Source: Methanocorpusculum petauri
Lineage (GTDB): Archaea > Halobacteriota > Methanomicrobia > Methanomicrobiales > Methanocorpusculaceae
Reading direction: 5' to 3'
Assembly (NCBI RefSeq): GCF_026891975.1
Contig: NZ_JAPTGB010000007.1
Coordinates: forward strand, 1 to 64,000
Length of the DNA stretch: 64,000 nt
This document shows positions 51,173-61,268 of the stretch, one piece after another (positions within the stretch are counted from its first letter, which is position 1; each line of letters opens with the position of its first letter). The position numbers and the translations under genes are program-made. The notes under the pieces were generated by a model, which saw nothing but the letters and a program-made list of their open reading frames with translations, made no database searches and was not told the DNA's origin.

Positions 51173-52568
51173 ACGTAACATTCTCCACGACGGCGATCGC
51201 CTCTCCGTCCGAAAGCCGGAGAGACAGGCAGTCGCCTGCACTGATATTTTTTGCCGAACGGATCACGGCCCCTTCCTTCCAGACGAGGGCGTAGCCAAGT
51301 TCAAGCGGTTTATACGGATCTCTGCCGAGGATGATCTCCTTCTGGGCAAGGAGTTCCAGACGGGCCGTTACTATCAGCGTCCGCGCTGACTTTGCAACCG
51401 TCTCGCCAAGTGATCGGCACTGTTCACGCTCGGACGAAACTCTCCGAAGAAGAGCGGACGTAATCCGCTCCGCAAAGTCCGCCGTCTGCTGATGCATCTG
51501 ATCCAGCTTCCGCGAAAGCCGTGACGGCTCGACCCGCTCGGCAAGATCCGCAAGTGTACTTCGCTCCGCCGCAAACCGCCCGCTAACCGTATCGCGGATC
51601 GTTCTGCGCATCTCCTCAAGCTGATGCAGAAGAACCGACCGGTCGGGAACGACCGTCTCCGCCGCAGCCGACGGTGTCGGCACGCGGCGGTCGGCCGCAT
51701 AATCAGCAAGCGTCGTGTCCGTTTCATGACCCACCGCACTGATTACCGGAACAGTGGACGCCGCAATTGCCCGAACCACATCCGGATGATTGAACTCGAA
51801 CAGATCCTCAAAACTCCCGCCGCCCCGGGCGACGATGATCACATCCGCCTTCTTCTGCAAAGACCGGATTGCCGCAGCAATCTGGATGTGCGCACCATCT
51901 CCCTGCACTGCGGTGTGTGCAAGCAGAATCGGCAGCGGATAACGGCGCGTGATAACATTCCGGATGTCCTGCAGAACCGAACCTGTCCTCGACGTTACCA
52001 CGCCCACACAGGTAGGAAAGACCGGCGGTGAGCGGCGGTCGCACTCCGCACGCGGGATCACACCCTCGGCGGTCAGCTGTTTTTTCCACTCCTCTTTCTG
52101 AAGATACAGACCGGTTTTTCCGGAAAGAGCGGGTTCAAGCTTCTTAATTACGAACTGCATCTTTCCGTACGGCGGATAGAAGTCCACGTAACCGGTCGCC
52201 CGAACCAGCACACCGTCCTTCACCGGAAACGCCACCGTCTTTGCGGCATACTTCCACATAACGCAGGGCATCGTTGCCTTGTCGTCACCGTGTTCGGACA
52301 GTGAGAAGTACATATGTCCCGAAGAGTGAGGGCGGTATCCGGTGATCTCACCCTGAACGCAGACATTGGTGAGAAGGGGCGTATCAATAGCATCGCGTAT
52401 CCGCTCCGCAAGATCAGATACACTCAGAACCGCAGGATCATTCGATGTCTGCGTTTCACTTACCGCAAGCGCCGAGTTCTCCAGAACCGGCGCGATGACA
52501 TTTGGTGTCATCTCATCAGGTTCTGCATCACCAAACGCCAGCAACATCTGCTGCCCCTTCCCTGCCAT
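51156..52568 (-). CDS. xseA: Exodeoxyribonuclease VII large subunit
   Basis: A 470-residue nuclease subunit acting on single-stranded DNA ends. An acidic N-terminal extension of about 45 residues precedes an OB-fold (VQGEITGYRPHSSGHMYFSLSE). The catalytic domain starts near residue 165 with FPTCVGVVTSRTGSVLQDIRNVITRR; the Asp/Gly-rich VIIVARGGGSFEDLFEFN and VISAVGHETDTTLADYAADRRVPTPSAAAE are hallmarks. The coiled-coil C-terminal part ends normally. The ATG at 52568 is used. Exonuclease VII is common in bacteria and patchy in archaea, so horizontal acquisition is likely; base composition does not differ visibly from neighbours. Confidence 0.9.
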   Translation of the reverse strand: MAGKGQQMLLAFGDAEPDEMTPNVIAPVLENSALAVSETQTSNDPAVLSVSDLAERIRDAIDTPLLTNVCVQGEITGYRPHSSGHMYFSLSEHGDDKATMPCVMWKYAAKTVAFPVKDGVLVRATGYVDFYPPYGKMQFVIKKLEPALSGKTGLYLQKEEWKKQLTAEGVIPRAECDRRSPPVFPTCVGVVTSRTGSVLQDIRNVITRRYPLPILLAHTAVQGDGAHIQIAAAIRSLQKKADVIIVARGGGSFEDLFEFNHPDVVRAIAASTVPVISAVGHETDTTLADYAADRRVPTPSAAAETVVPDRSVLLHQLEEMRRTIRDTVSGRFAAERSTLADLAERVEPSRLSRKLDQMHQQTADFAERITSALLRRVSSEREQCRSLGETVAKSARTLIVTARLELLAQKEIILGRDPYKPLELGYALVWKEGAVIRSAKNISAGDCLSLRLSDGEAIAVVENVTYDRDT

Positions 52569-52613
52569 TACCCATAGGTTGGTATTCGGATGAAAGAAAC
52601 CTATCTGATCACC

Positions 52614-53438
52614 ATGATCCGACTTGGCGCATCCAGCATGTTCTTCCACGAGTATCAGCCCGCAGAAATATTCTCCGCAATGGACTGCGCAGGACTGGAT
52701 CATATTGAATTCTGGATGGAAACACCGGAGTTCTGGATGCAGGGCGCAGACCCCTCGGTACTGCAGGACTTGATGAAACAGCACCCGCACCTTGTACCCA
52801 TCGCCATGCATGCGCCGGTTTTTGATCTCAATCCCTGCTCGTTTAATCCGGGTGTTGCAAAACTCTCGGCTGACTATACCTGTAAAACCATTGAGATGCT
52901 GGATCAGCTCGGCGGCGGTGTGGTTACCATCCATCCGGGAAAGAGGACAGCGAAACGTCCGGTCGGTCCGCTGGATCGCGCGCGTCTTGCCGCCTATCTG
53001 GACATCATCTCCAAATGCGCATTTGGTACAGGTGTTACCGTGGCAATTGAAAATATGCCTCCCGCCGTAAACGCCCAGCTGGTCACACCTGATTCGGTTT
53101 GCGGAGTTCTGGATGAGTATGCGTGGCTTTCCTTTACCTGGGACTACGCGCATGCACAGGCAACACTGCCGAATGATCCGTTTGCGTTTCTCCGTGACTG
53201 CAAAGACCGAATGGTCAATATCCATGCGAGCCTTGGAACGGAAAAGATGATGCACACCCCACTTGCCGGAACTCCTGCGGGAGAGCGGCTCAAAGAAGAA
53301 CTTGCCACAGCAAAGTATGCAGGACTGCTAACGTTTGAACTGGAAGACCTCAACTTCCGGAAGATTCTCGATTACACAGAAAAAACATCCGTACTTGCTA
53401 CCGAGACCGCATGGTTTTCGGATCTCCGATCAATTTAA
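52614..53438 (+). CDS. TIM-barrel sugar isomerase/endonuclease-like protein
   Basis: A 274-residue protein of the xylose-isomerase-like (AP endonuclease family 2) superfamily. Features: an opening MIRLGASSMFFHEY, the metal-site segments PIAMHAPVFDLNPCSF, GVVTIHPGKR, VAIENMP and FTWDYAHAQ, and the closing LLTFELEDLNFRKIL. It likely binds divalent metals; the substrate is unknown, either a sugar/polyol or a DNA abasic site. The ATG at 52614 gives the usual start; another at 52590 adds eight residues. It is divergent from xseA; the region between them is only 45 bp. Confidence 0.8.
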   Translation: MIRLGASSMFFHEYQPAEIFSAMDCAGLDHIEFWMETPEFWMQGADPSVLQDLMKQHPHLVPIAMHAPVFDLNPCSFNPGVAKLSADYTCKTIEMLDQLGGGVVTIHPGKRTAKRPVGPLDRARLAAYLDIISKCAFGTGVTVAIENMPPAVNAQLVTPDSVCGVLDEYAWLSFTWDYAHAQATLPNDPFAFLRDCKDRMVNIHASLGTEKMMHTPLAGTPAGERLKEELATAKYAGLLTFELEDLNFRKILDYTEKTSVLATETAWFSDLRSI

Positions 53439-53536
53439 GGACGATAATTCATATATTAAGAAAGAGATTTGCAAATGAATATGATAACGGGTTCAGGGCA
53501 CCGGAATAGATCTGCCGCACCTGCGGCGTGGAATAT

Positions 53537-54817
53537 ATGATAGAATATTCGAATATTGTTATTTTTGTGATCCTGCTGATCTTCTCCGCGTTTTTCTCGG
53601 CTTCCGAGGTTGCGCTTGTCGGGATCACCCGTGCGAAGGTTCGCATTCTTTCCGAGGAGGGGGGGGCTGCCGGTAAACGCCTTGAAAAACTGAAGAGTAA
53701 CCCGGATCATTTTCTGATTACGATTCTTATCGGAAACAACATCGCAAACGTCGGAGCTTCCGCAATTGCTACCGCAGTCGCGTATAGCATCATCGGAGAC
53801 GCAGGAGTTGCCATTGCGACGGGTGTGGTTACGCTGCTTCTGCTAATATTCGGTGAAATCGGGCCGAAGACGTTTGCAACCCGCAAAACCGAAGCTGTTG
53901 CACTGTTTGTCGCAACCCCCATCTACTACATGACCGTTGTCCTCTCGCCTTTCTTCTGGGTGTACGATCGGCTCCGGCGTGCCGGCAAAAACGGCATGGC
54001 AGATGTCCCTACCGTAACAGAAGAAGAGATCCGCGAATGGATCGATGTCGGTGAGATGGAAGGGGCTATTGAAGAGGACGAAAAGGAAATGATCTACTCC
54101 GTTCTCCGGTTTAATGACACCACCGCACGTGAGATCATGACGCCGCGGCCGGATGTCGCGATAATTGAGGATACCTCCACGCTTGAGGACGCGGTTGCCC
54201 ACTTTCGTGATACCGGATTCTCACGGGTACCGGTGTACCACGAACATACTGACAACATCGTCGGAACGCTGAACATCAAAGACCTGTTCAATGCCTACAC
54301 CGCAGGAAACCACCGTGCGCTGGTAAAGACGCTGATGTTTGATGTGTACTGCGTGCCGGAGTCCAAGAAGATTGATGATCTTCTGCGCGAACTGCAGCTG
54401 CGCCGGATGCACATGGCAATTGTTCTGGATGAATTCGGCGGGTTTTCCGGCGTGGTGACATTTGAGGATATCCTTGAAGAGCTGGTCGGTGACATCATGG
54501 ACGAATCAGACACCGACGAGGTTGCTGATATCATTGAGATCGGCGAGGGTCTCTACATGGTGGATGCCCAGGCACGGGTCACCCAGCTCAACGAACGCTT
54601 CGGGATCAGCCTGCCCGAGGATCCGGGCAATTATGAAACCATCGGCGGTCTTGTCTTCTCGCGGCTCGGCCACATTCCCCGTCTCGGGGAATCGGTCACC
54701 ATTGCCGATCAGTACATTACCATCGTTGTAACGAAAATGCGGGGACGCCAGATCCTCAAACTGAAACTGATTCTGCCTCAGCAGGATGCAGATGAGCAGG
54801 ATATCAGCGGGGAATAA
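53537..54817 (+). CDS. CBS/CorC-domain membrane protein (DUF21 family)
   Basis: A 426-residue protein with an N-terminal DUF21 membrane domain of four helices (ASEVALVGITRAKVRIL..., GNNIANVGASAIATAVAYSIIG, FGEIGPKTFATRKTE), followed by a CBS pair (about 190-320, with AREIMTPRPDVAIIEDTSTLEDA and MHMAIVLDEFGGFSGVVTFEDILEELVGDI) and a C-terminal CorC_HlyC transporter-associated domain (about 330-415). Such proteins are linked to Mg2+/Co2+ efflux or Na+ transport. The ATG at 53537 is used; a GTG nine bases earlier is the alternative. Confidence 0.9.
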   Translation: MIEYSNIVIFVILLIFSAFFSASEVALVGITRAKVRILSEEGGAAGKRLEKLKSNPDHFLITILIGNNIANVGASAIATAVAYSIIGDAGVAIATGVVTLLLLIFGEIGPKTFATRKTEAVALFVATPIYYMTVVLSPFFWVYDRLRRAGKNGMADVPTVTEEEIREWIDVGEMEGAIEEDEKEMIYSVLRFNDTTAREIMTPRPDVAIIEDTSTLEDAVAHFRDTGFSRVPVYHEHTDNIVGTLNIKDLFNAYTAGNHRALVKTLMFDVYCVPESKKIDDLLRELQLRRMHMAIVLDEFGGFSGVVTFEDILEELVGDIMDESDTDEVADIIEIGEGLYMVDAQARVTQLNERFGISLPEDPGNYETIGGLVFSRLGHIPRLGESVTIADQYITIVVTKMRGRQILKLKLILPQQDADEQDISGE

Positions 54818-54929
54818 TTCTCCATTATCACCCATTCCTCATTTTTGCATTATGTTTCGGTCGGCAACTTTATCTCATCCTGCGCACATTAATATGATAG
54901 CGCTTTTCGCCGCGGCAGACATGCATGCG

Positions 54930-55070
54930 GTCGCGACTCCTGATGGGAGGAGCGGTTCATAGTTTTGCCGTGCGACTGCGATTCCTTCGGGAAGATGCAG
55001 AACAAGACATTTCCTTGCGACATCTCCTCCTTTGAGGAGAAGCAGTCAGGGCTGTGCCTTGCGACTTTAC
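54930..55070 (+). ncRNA. Tandem hairpin array upstream of psmB (candidate RNA)
   Basis: Between the CBS gene and psmB, GCGAC recurs in phase at 54933, 54972, 55017 and 55061 (spacing 39, 45, 44). After three of them a short hairpin follows: CTCC/GGAG near 54938, TTCC-TTCG-GGAA at 54982-54993 (a UUCG tetraloop) and TCTCCTC/GAGGAGA at 55023-55040. Units two and three match at 23 of 33 positions without gaps. A TATA-like CTTTATCTC (about 54868-54876) lies ahead. The array is either a small structured RNA or the leader of psmB; the call rests on sequence pattern only. Confidence 0.4.
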
Positions 55071-55151
55071 TCACAAACTCTCAAGCGTTACCTGTAAATA
55101 GCAGTCCCCACAAGGGAAACAGCAGAACAGGTGTCCAAGTACGAGGTCTCC

Positions 55152-55799
55152 ATGTCACAGGAATATCAGGACGTTAAAACGGGAACTACCACTGTCGGTA
55201 TCGTTTTCCAGGGCGGTGTTGTCCTTGCGACCGAACGGCGTGCCACTATGGGCACCCTCATCGCCAGTAAAAAGGCAAAGAAAGTACACAGTATCACGGA
55301 TCGCATCGGCATGACGATTGCCGGAGGAGTCGGCGATGCCCAGCAGCTGGTCAGAATCATCAACGTTGAGTGCAACCTCTACCAGATTCGCCGCGGAAAG
55401 GAGATCAGTGTCGGTGCGGCAGCAACTATTCTGTCCAATTATCTGAACCAGAACCGGTTTTCTCCCTACTACGTTCAGCTCCTGGTCGGAGGTGTTGATA
55501 CAAACGGTTCCTTCATCTACTCAGTGGACGCAGCCGGTGGTGCAACACTTGAGGAAGACTTCGTTTCGACCGGCTCCGGTTCCCTCACCGCTTATGGTGT
55601 TCTTGAGGACAGATTCAAGCAGGATATGAATGAAGCCGAAGCCGTTGATCTCGCTGTCCGGGCACTTCGTGCAGCAATGCGGCGCGACTCAGCATCCGGC
55701 GAGGGATATAACGTAGTGGTCATTACCCGGGACAAATTCGAGTATGTCCCGGAGGCAAAAATAGCAGAGATGCTTCCGGCATCCTCTGTCTTACTCTGA
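55152..55799 (+). CDS. psmB: Proteasome beta subunit
   Basis: Catalytic beta subunit of the archaeal 20S proteasome. A short propeptide (about 11 residues) precedes the autoprocessing site G|TTTVG, leaving Thr12 as active-site nucleophile. Conserved Lys occurs in ...TERRATMGTLIASKKAKKV, and GVDTNGSFIYSVDAAGGATLEEDFVSTGSGS is typical. 215 residues. The ATG at 55152 is preferred because GAGGT lies five bases upstream; GTG at 55131 is the alternative. It precedes the CPSF1-type factor by 27 bases after the stop, a pairing common in archaea. Confidence 0.96.
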   Translation: MSQEYQDVKTGTTTVGIVFQGGVVLATERRATMGTLIASKKAKKVHSITDRIGMTIAGGVGDAQQLVRIINVECNLYQIRRGKEISVGAAATILSNYLNQNRFSPYYVQLLVGGVDTNGSFIYSVDAAGGATLEEDFVSTGSGSLTAYGVLEDRFKQDMNEAEAVDLAVRALRAAMRRDSASGEGYNVVVITRDKFEYVPEAKIAEMLPASSVLL

Positions 55800-55826
55800 T
55801 TTTACACTTTTTTGGAAACGATTTCT

Positions 55827-57737
55827 ATGCAGGTTGAAGACAGACTCAGAGAACTGAAAGATACTATAAACCGTAAGGTCCCCCGCGGCGTTACCGTAAC
55901 CGATGTTGAATATGAAGGCCCGGAGATGGTGATCTACACCGATGATCCGAAACGGTTTGCCGAGGAACAGGATCTGATCCGGACCCTTGCACGCGATCTG
56001 CGTAAGAGGATTGTGGTGCGGCCGAACATTCTTGGCGATACGGAACAGGCGTACGATATGATCAAGAGCGTTGTTCCGGAAAGTGCAGGGATTACGGATA
56101 TTTTCTTTGATACTGACACGGGAGAGGTCCTGATTGAGGCAGAAAAGCCGGGAGTCGTTATCGGTAAGAACGGATCAACGCTTCGCGACATTACGATGAA
56201 GGTCGGCTGGACACCGAAGGTTGTGCGGACACCGCCGATTCCGTCGGTGACGATTAAACAGGTACGCCAGTTCCTGCGCGAGACCCGCGATGAACGAAAA
56301 GAGTTCCTGCGCAAGTGCGGACGCCGGATTCACCGAGATTCGATGTACTCGGGACGGGACAAGGAACAGTGGCTGCGTCTTACGACACTCGGCTGCTGCC
56401 GTCAGGTGGGCCGGGCGGCATTTTTGCTCTCCACACCGGAAAGCAAGGTCTTGATCGACTGCGGAGAGTCTCCGGGTGCTACCGGCAGCGCATCATCACC
56501 ATTCCTGAACGTCCCGGAAATTTTCCCGTTCACATCCCTTGATGCGGTTGTCTTAACGCACGCCCATCTGGATCACTCCGCATACATCCCCCTGCTGTAC
56601 CGATACGGCTATGACGGGCCGGTGTACACAACGCCCGCAACACGTGATACGGCGGCAATGCTGCAGCTGGACTACCTTGACGTGAATAACAAAGAGGATA
56701 AGGTCCCGCCGTACTCTTCAAATGAAATCCGCGAGTTTGTCAAGCACACGATTGCACTCGGCTACGGCGATGTAACCGACATCGCACCCGACCTGAAGTT
56801 GACACTGCACAATGCGGGACATATTCTCGGCTCGGCCATTGCCCACTTCAACGTAGGAAACGGTCTCTACAATATTGCATTCACCGGTGACTTCTTCTAC
56901 AGCAAGAGCCGGCTGTTCAACCCGGCAGTCTCACAGTTCCCGCGTCTTGAGGCACTGGTGATGGAGAGTACCTATGGAGGCTCCGAGGACTTCTCCCCGT
57001 CAAGAAAGGATGCCGAGGATCGCCTCTACGAAGTAATCAATACAACCCTTGGCCGCGGCGGCAAGGTGCTGATTCCGGCGTTTGCCGTCGGACGGTCACA
57101 GGAACTGATGCTCGCTCTTGAGGAAGGATTCAGAAATGAGCGTATTCCCCGGTGCAAGATCTATCTTGACGGTATGATTAAGGAGGCAACGGCCCTGCAT
57201 ACAGCATACCCGGAGTATCTGAACAATGATCTCCGGAATCTGATCTTCCGCGACAATTACAATCCGTTCCTTGCCGAGTGCTTTGAACAGGTGGATTCGC
57301 AGGAGAAGCGTCAGCAGGTTATCTTCTCAGAAGACCCGTGCGTGATTATCTCTACGAGCGGTATGCTGAACGGCGGCCCGGTCATTGAGTATCTGGGCAA
57401 TCTTGCGGAATCGGAGAAGAACATGCTGATCTTTGTCGGATATCAGGCGGAAGGAACCTACGGACGCCGGATTCAGAAAGGATGGCGCGAAGTGCCGGTC
57501 GGTAAGAAAGGCAGTATCATTATCAACATGGAGGTCCAGACGGTGGAGGGTTTCTCCGGCCATGCAGACCGCCGCCAGCTGATGAACTATGTGCAGTATC
57601 TCCAGCCAAAACCGGAACGGGTGTTTACGATTCATGGTGAAGAGTCGAAGACGATCGATCTGGCAAGCTCAATCTACAAGAAATATCATATTCAGACGGT
57701 GGCCCCACAGAATCTTGAGACCTACCGGCTGGTTTAA
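55827..57737 (+). CDS. fttA: CPSF1-type KH/beta-CASP ribonuclease (transcription termination factor)
   Basis: The archaeal CPSF1 (FttA) factor that cuts nascent RNA and drives transcription termination, especially at U-rich ends. The 636-residue protein opens with two KH-like domains (about 1-140, including GVVIGKNGSTLRD), followed by the metallo-beta-lactamase core with THAHLDH at 244-250 and GHADRR near 560, and the beta-CASP insertion between. The C-terminal part ends in a helix. It lies directly after psmB. The ATG at 55827 is chosen over an in-frame TTG at 55812; GGAAACG precedes it. It would act on the T-rich terminators found throughout this window. Confidence 0.95.
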   Translation: MQVEDRLRELKDTINRKVPRGVTVTDVEYEGPEMVIYTDDPKRFAEEQDLIRTLARDLRKRIVVRPNILGDTEQAYDMIKSVVPESAGITDIFFDTDTGEVLIEAEKPGVVIGKNGSTLRDITMKVGWTPKVVRTPPIPSVTIKQVRQFLRETRDERKEFLRKCGRRIHRDSMYSGRDKEQWLRLTTLGCCRQVGRAAFLLSTPESKVLIDCGESPGATGSASSPFLNVPEIFPFTSLDAVVLTHAHLDHSAYIPLLYRYGYDGPVYTTPATRDTAAMLQLDYLDVNNKEDKVPPYSSNEIREFVKHTIALGYGDVTDIAPDLKLTLHNAGHILGSAIAHFNVGNGLYNIAFTGDFFYSKSRLFNPAVSQFPRLEALVMESTYGGSEDFSPSRKDAEDRLYEVINTTLGRGGKVLIPAFAVGRSQELMLALEEGFRNERIPRCKIYLDGMIKEATALHTAYPEYLNNDLRNLIFRDNYNPFLAECFEQVDSQEKRQQVIFSEDPCVIISTSGMLNGGPVIEYLGNLAESEKNMLIFVGYQAEGTYGRRIQKGWREVPVGKKGSIIINMEVQTVEGFSGHADRRQLMNYVQYLQPKPERVFTIHGEESKTIDLASSIYKKYHIQTVAPQNLETYRLV

Positions 57738-57878
57738 AACTCTTTTTTTGTACAAACTTTCGTCAAGACAACATTTTATCCAAAATGACACTGTGAACGG
57801 AAGTTCTCCCAAATGCATTCTTCTAAACACTAATAACACCTCAGAGCACATACAATTAGCATTATAGAGGATGTTTGA

Positions 57879-59678
57879 ATGACGACACCTTTTATCACCA
57901 TTAAGGACCTCTGCATGGATTTTCCTGCATATGGGCCGTCCGATGCTCCTTCCGATAATACCCCGTGTGCGACAGCACCTGAGATGGTACGGGTTCTGGA
58001 CAATATCAACCTTGAGATAACGGAAGGAGAGATCGTTGGGATCATCGGGCGATCCGGATGTGGAAAGACTGTTTTGATCCACCTCGTCCGCGGTATCGAT
58101 CAGCCCCCCACCTCAGGACAGATCATTTACCACGTTGCCGTCTGTCCCAACTGCGGCAGGGTTGAACTCCCGAGCCATGCTGGCTCTGCCTGCAGCAGTT
58201 GCGGAGGAAAACTCCAATCCCGCGACATTGACTTCTGGGCACCGGAAAACGAAGTACTCAAAACCCGCATCATGGCAAGAACTGCCATTATGTTCCAGCG
58301 GACATTTGCTCTCTACGGGGATGACCGAGTCATTGAAAATGTGCTTCGGGCACTGGATGATATTGATTATCCGTCTGAAAAAGCCATTGGTCGTGCAGCC
58401 GATCTTCTCGACGAAGTACGTCTTACCCACCGCATGATGCATATCGCCCGCGACCTCTCCGGCGGAGAAAAACAGCGTGTCGTCCTCGCCCGCCAGCTCG
58501 CCCGCAATCCCATATTCCTCTTTGCCGACGAACCCACCGGCACCCTTGATCCCAAAACCGCTAAAATCGTTCATGATCTTCTCAAAAATGCATCACGGGA
58601 AAACGGCATGGGAATGCTGATTACCTCCCACTTTTCGCAGGTCTTAGAAGACGTCGCTGACCGTGCGGTACTTCTTGATGACGGGAAGATCACTCGAATC
58701 GGTACACCCGAAGAGATCATATCTGCATTCATGGAAGACTACCATGACGACCTGGTTTACACCGATCAGGAGATTGGCAACCCCATTGTCCGCGCCGAGG
58801 ATCTTTCCAAAAAATTCATTGCTGTTGACCGCGGCGTCATCAACGCAGTAGATAAAATCAGTTTCGAAATAAACGAGCGTGAAATCTTCGGCATCATCGG
58901 AGTATCCGGAGGTGGAAAAACAACCTTGTCGAAGATGATTGCAGGACTTTATGAACCCACAGCCGGAAAACTGGAAGTCCGCATAGGGGATGAATGGATC
59001 GACATGACCAAACCCGGTTACCTCTACCGCGGCCGGGCAAAAAAATACATCGGCCTTCTCCATCAGGAATATGATCTCTATCCGCACCGGACCATTATCG
59101 ACAACTTAACCGATGCCATCGGTCTTGAGTTCCCCAAGGAGCTTGCCACCCGCAAAGCAATGATCACTCTGCAGATGGCGGGATTCACCGAAAAAAAAGC
59201 AAAAGATGTTCTTCACCGCTATCCGGCAAGCCTCTCAGAAGGAGAAAAGCATCGCGTTGCCCTTGCCCAGGTTCTCATCCGTGAACCCCGCATCATCCTC
59301 CTTGACGAACCCACCGGAACCATGGATCCCATCACCAAAGTGGACGTCAAACACTCTATCATTCACGCCAGAGAAGAGATGGATGAAACCTTTGTTATCG
59401 TTTCGCACGATATGGAGTTCGTCCGCGACGTCTGTGACCGCTGCATGTTCATGCGCGGCGGAAAAATTATTCAGATCGGCCCCACGCACGAGGTGCTTGA
59501 GGCCCTGACCGATGCCGAGAAGGACATCATGGCACGTGCAGTTGCAAACGAACGGGAACGCGCCCAAGATAACACCCCGAAATCCGTGCCAACCCAGGCC
59601 GATCCCAAAGGTGAAGACGTCCCCGAACAGAACGCCGGAACGCTTCACGCAAGCACCGATGAAATGTTTGAGATGTGA
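57879..59678 (+). CDS. atwA: Methyl-coenzyme M reductase component A2 (AtwA)
   Basis: Twin-ABC ATPase needed for reductive activation of methyl-coenzyme M reductase. Of 599 residues the first ABC half has Walker A GRSGCGKT (about 54-61), a zinc-like [16 protein letters not shown] insertion (about 89-115) and LSGGEKQR; the second half has [17 protein letters not shown] and DEPTGTMDP. The C-terminal 40 residues are Pro/Glu-rich. It heads a cluster of methanogenesis markers: mmp3 follows almost at once, then mmp6, mmp5, mmp15 and mmp17. A2 is known to associate with marker proteins of this set in the activation complex. The ATG at 57879 is 141 bp after the termination factor gene. Confidence 0.95.
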   Translation: MTTPFITIKDLCMDFPAYGPSDAPSDNTPCATAPEMVRVLDNINLEITEGEIVGIIGRSGCGKTVLIHLVRGIDQPPTSGQIIYHVAVCPNCGRVELPSHAGSACSSCGGKLQSRDIDFWAPENEVLKTRIMARTAIMFQRTFALYGDDRVIENVLRALDDIDYPSEKAIGRAADLLDEVRLTHRMMHIARDLSGGEKQRVVLARQLARNPIFLFADEPTGTLDPKTAKIVHDLLKNASRENGMGMLITSHFSQVLEDVADRAVLLDDGKITRIGTPEEIISAFMEDYHDDLVYTDQEIGNPIVRAEDLSKKFIAVDRGVINAVDKISFEINEREIFGIIGVSGGGKTTLSKMIAGLYEPTAGKLEVRIGDEWIDMTKPGYLYRGRAKKYIGLLHQEYDLYPHRTIIDNLTDAIGLEFPKELATRKAMITLQMAGFTEKKAKDVLHRYPASLSEGEKHRVALAQVLIREPRIILLDEPTGTMDPITKVDVKHSIIHAREEMDETFVIVSHDMEFVRDVCDRCMFMRGGKIIQIGPTHEVLEALTDAEKDIMARAVANERERAQDNTPKSVPTQADPKGEDVPEQNAGTLHASTDEMFEM

Positions 59679-59702
59679 GTGTTCAAAAAAGAGAGAGTTA
59701 TC

Positions 59703-61268
59703 GTGACAAACATACAGATATTCCTCAACGGGGAGACGAGAGTTGTCCCCAAAGGAACTACACTTGCCGCTCTCCTGCCGGACCATCCGGCAGACTGTGG
59801 CGTTGTTGTCCTCAGATCCGGCGTCTCCGCGTCAGGGGATGAGGAGGTGTCTCGCGACACATCCCAGCTTAGGTTCGCAACAACTGCAGGTGATATCGTC
59901 GTCGAACTCCTGCCGGGAGTTGTCCTGCCAGTACCCATCGGTGACGTTTCTGACGCAAACCTCCGAGTTCACTGGGAAGACAAGTACGCCGTTGCCTTCG
60001 GCCCGTTCAAAGCAGACTTCATCCCCGACCATCATCCCTACCGCTACGATCGCGGCGTACTCTGCCTCGGCTGCGGTGGCTACGACTCCGAAACCTCTTA
60101 CCTCATGTTCTCCCGCCTGCAGCATATGGGAGATCACGGAGCAGCAGATGGAGGAGCAATTCTTGGTACCGTCATCTCCGGTCTTGGCATCATGAACCGG
60201 TGGAGAAACGGCGACCGCATCACCAAAATTGAACACGTCTTTTCTTCGGTCGATAAGACCAACGCTGTCGTTACCACTGACCTCTCCCTCTCAGTTGATG
60301 ATGGTATGCAGATATTTTCCGAGATCTGTATCACCGCAGAAGGCTATAAGGAAGATCACACCGGGATTGATACATCCTGCACCAGATCAGTTGAACATCT
60401 CCTGTTTGCACTGCGCAACTCCGAGTACGTGATCGATCGGACCGCGTCCACCTATATCCGCGATCACGCCGAAGGAAAACTCACCGTCCCGATGGAACTC
60501 CAGAAACCCCGGCGGGAAGGAACTGTCACCGTGCGGACCTCGGGAAAAAGTTCGGGCGCCATCTACATCTACACTAAAGATGTCCCAAGCAACCAGCACC
60601 ACACCCGTACCGGAACGGTCGTCCGCGGCATTGAACTCGCACGGTTTGCCGGTACCGGAACAAAACTGTCCGTTAAAGTTGTTCCCGAACAGCTTGACCT
60701 CCGCGGACTCCCGCTGGGTGAAGCAGTCACCCGTGCCAAAGCACGGGGACTTCGTGTGCTTGCCGACAACCGTGACATTGACGGACGGGTTGTAATTGAT
60801 CAAAAACCGGCAACTACGCTTGAAGTCCTCAAGGAGGGGAAGGTTGCGCTCTCAACCGTTGCCCTCGAAGATGTCATCGACATCACGCTGGACTACGAAC
60901 ATGCACCCCGGACGGTTGATCTCTTCCGCCGCGTCACCGGCCTCAAGATATATGCCATCGGCAGCATGCCGTTCTTCTACAACATCGACAACGAGATGTA
61001 CCTCTTCAAGCCGAAGTTCGCCTCAAACGTCAACATCATTCCGGAGAACGTTCCCAAACAACCGGTTTCACCCTATTCGCTTGCAATTACCAACGATGCC
61101 CGGAAAGCACGGGGCATGACCGGCGTGCGTAGTGTCGCAAACGAGGAGTACGGACCAACCGGAGAACCGTTTGAGGGAACCAACATTATTGGAACGGTCC
61201 TTGATACCGACAAACTTCCCCGTATCAAAGACGGCTCGACTGTCTTCATCCGCGAGGTGAAACCATGA
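59703..61268 (+). CDS. mmp3: Methanogenesis marker protein 3
   Basis: A 521-residue protein (UPF0288/Mmp3) conserved in methanogens and known from the MCR activation complex. It contains an N-terminal ubiquitin-like region (IQIFLNGETRVVPKGTTLAALL), a conserved middle with CLGCGGYDSE, and TGIDTSCTRSVEHLLFALRNSEYVIDRT, and later PMFFYN-like segments; Cys residues may bind a cofactor. The frame is open from GTG at 59679 right after the atwA stop; GTG at 59703 gives the usual short N-terminus and has GAGAG eight bases upstream, so it is chosen. The stop overlaps the mmp6 start by four bases. Confidence 0.92.
   Translation: MTNIQIFLNGETRVVPKGTTLAALLPDHPADCGVVVLRSGVSASGDEEVSRDTSQLRFATTAGDIVVELLPGVVLPVPIGDVSDANLRVHWEDKYAVAFGPFKADFIPDHHPYRYDRGVLCLGCGGYDSETSYLMFSRLQHMGDHGAADGGAILGTVISGLGIMNRWRNGDRITKIEHVFSSVDKTNAVVTTDLSLSVDDGMQIFSEICITAEGYKEDHTGIDTSCTRSVEHLLFALRNSEYVIDRTASTYIRDHAEGKLTVPMELQKPRREGTVTVRTSGKSSGAIYIYTKDVPSNQHHTRTGTVVRGIELARFAGTGTKLSVKVVPEQLDLRGLPLGEAVTRAKARGLRVLADNRDIDGRVVIDQKPATTLEVLKEGKVALSTVALEDVIDITLDYEHAPRTVDLFRRVTGLKIYAIGSMPFFYNIDNEMYLFKPKFASNVNIIPENVPKQPVSPYSLAITNDARKARGMTGVRSVANEEYGPTGEPFEGTNIIGTVLDTDKLPRIKDGSTVFIREVKP

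Noticed and set aside
54930-55070. CRISPR array upstream of psmB
   Set aside because: Units are too diverged, there are no equal repeats with unique spacers, and no cas gene is near.
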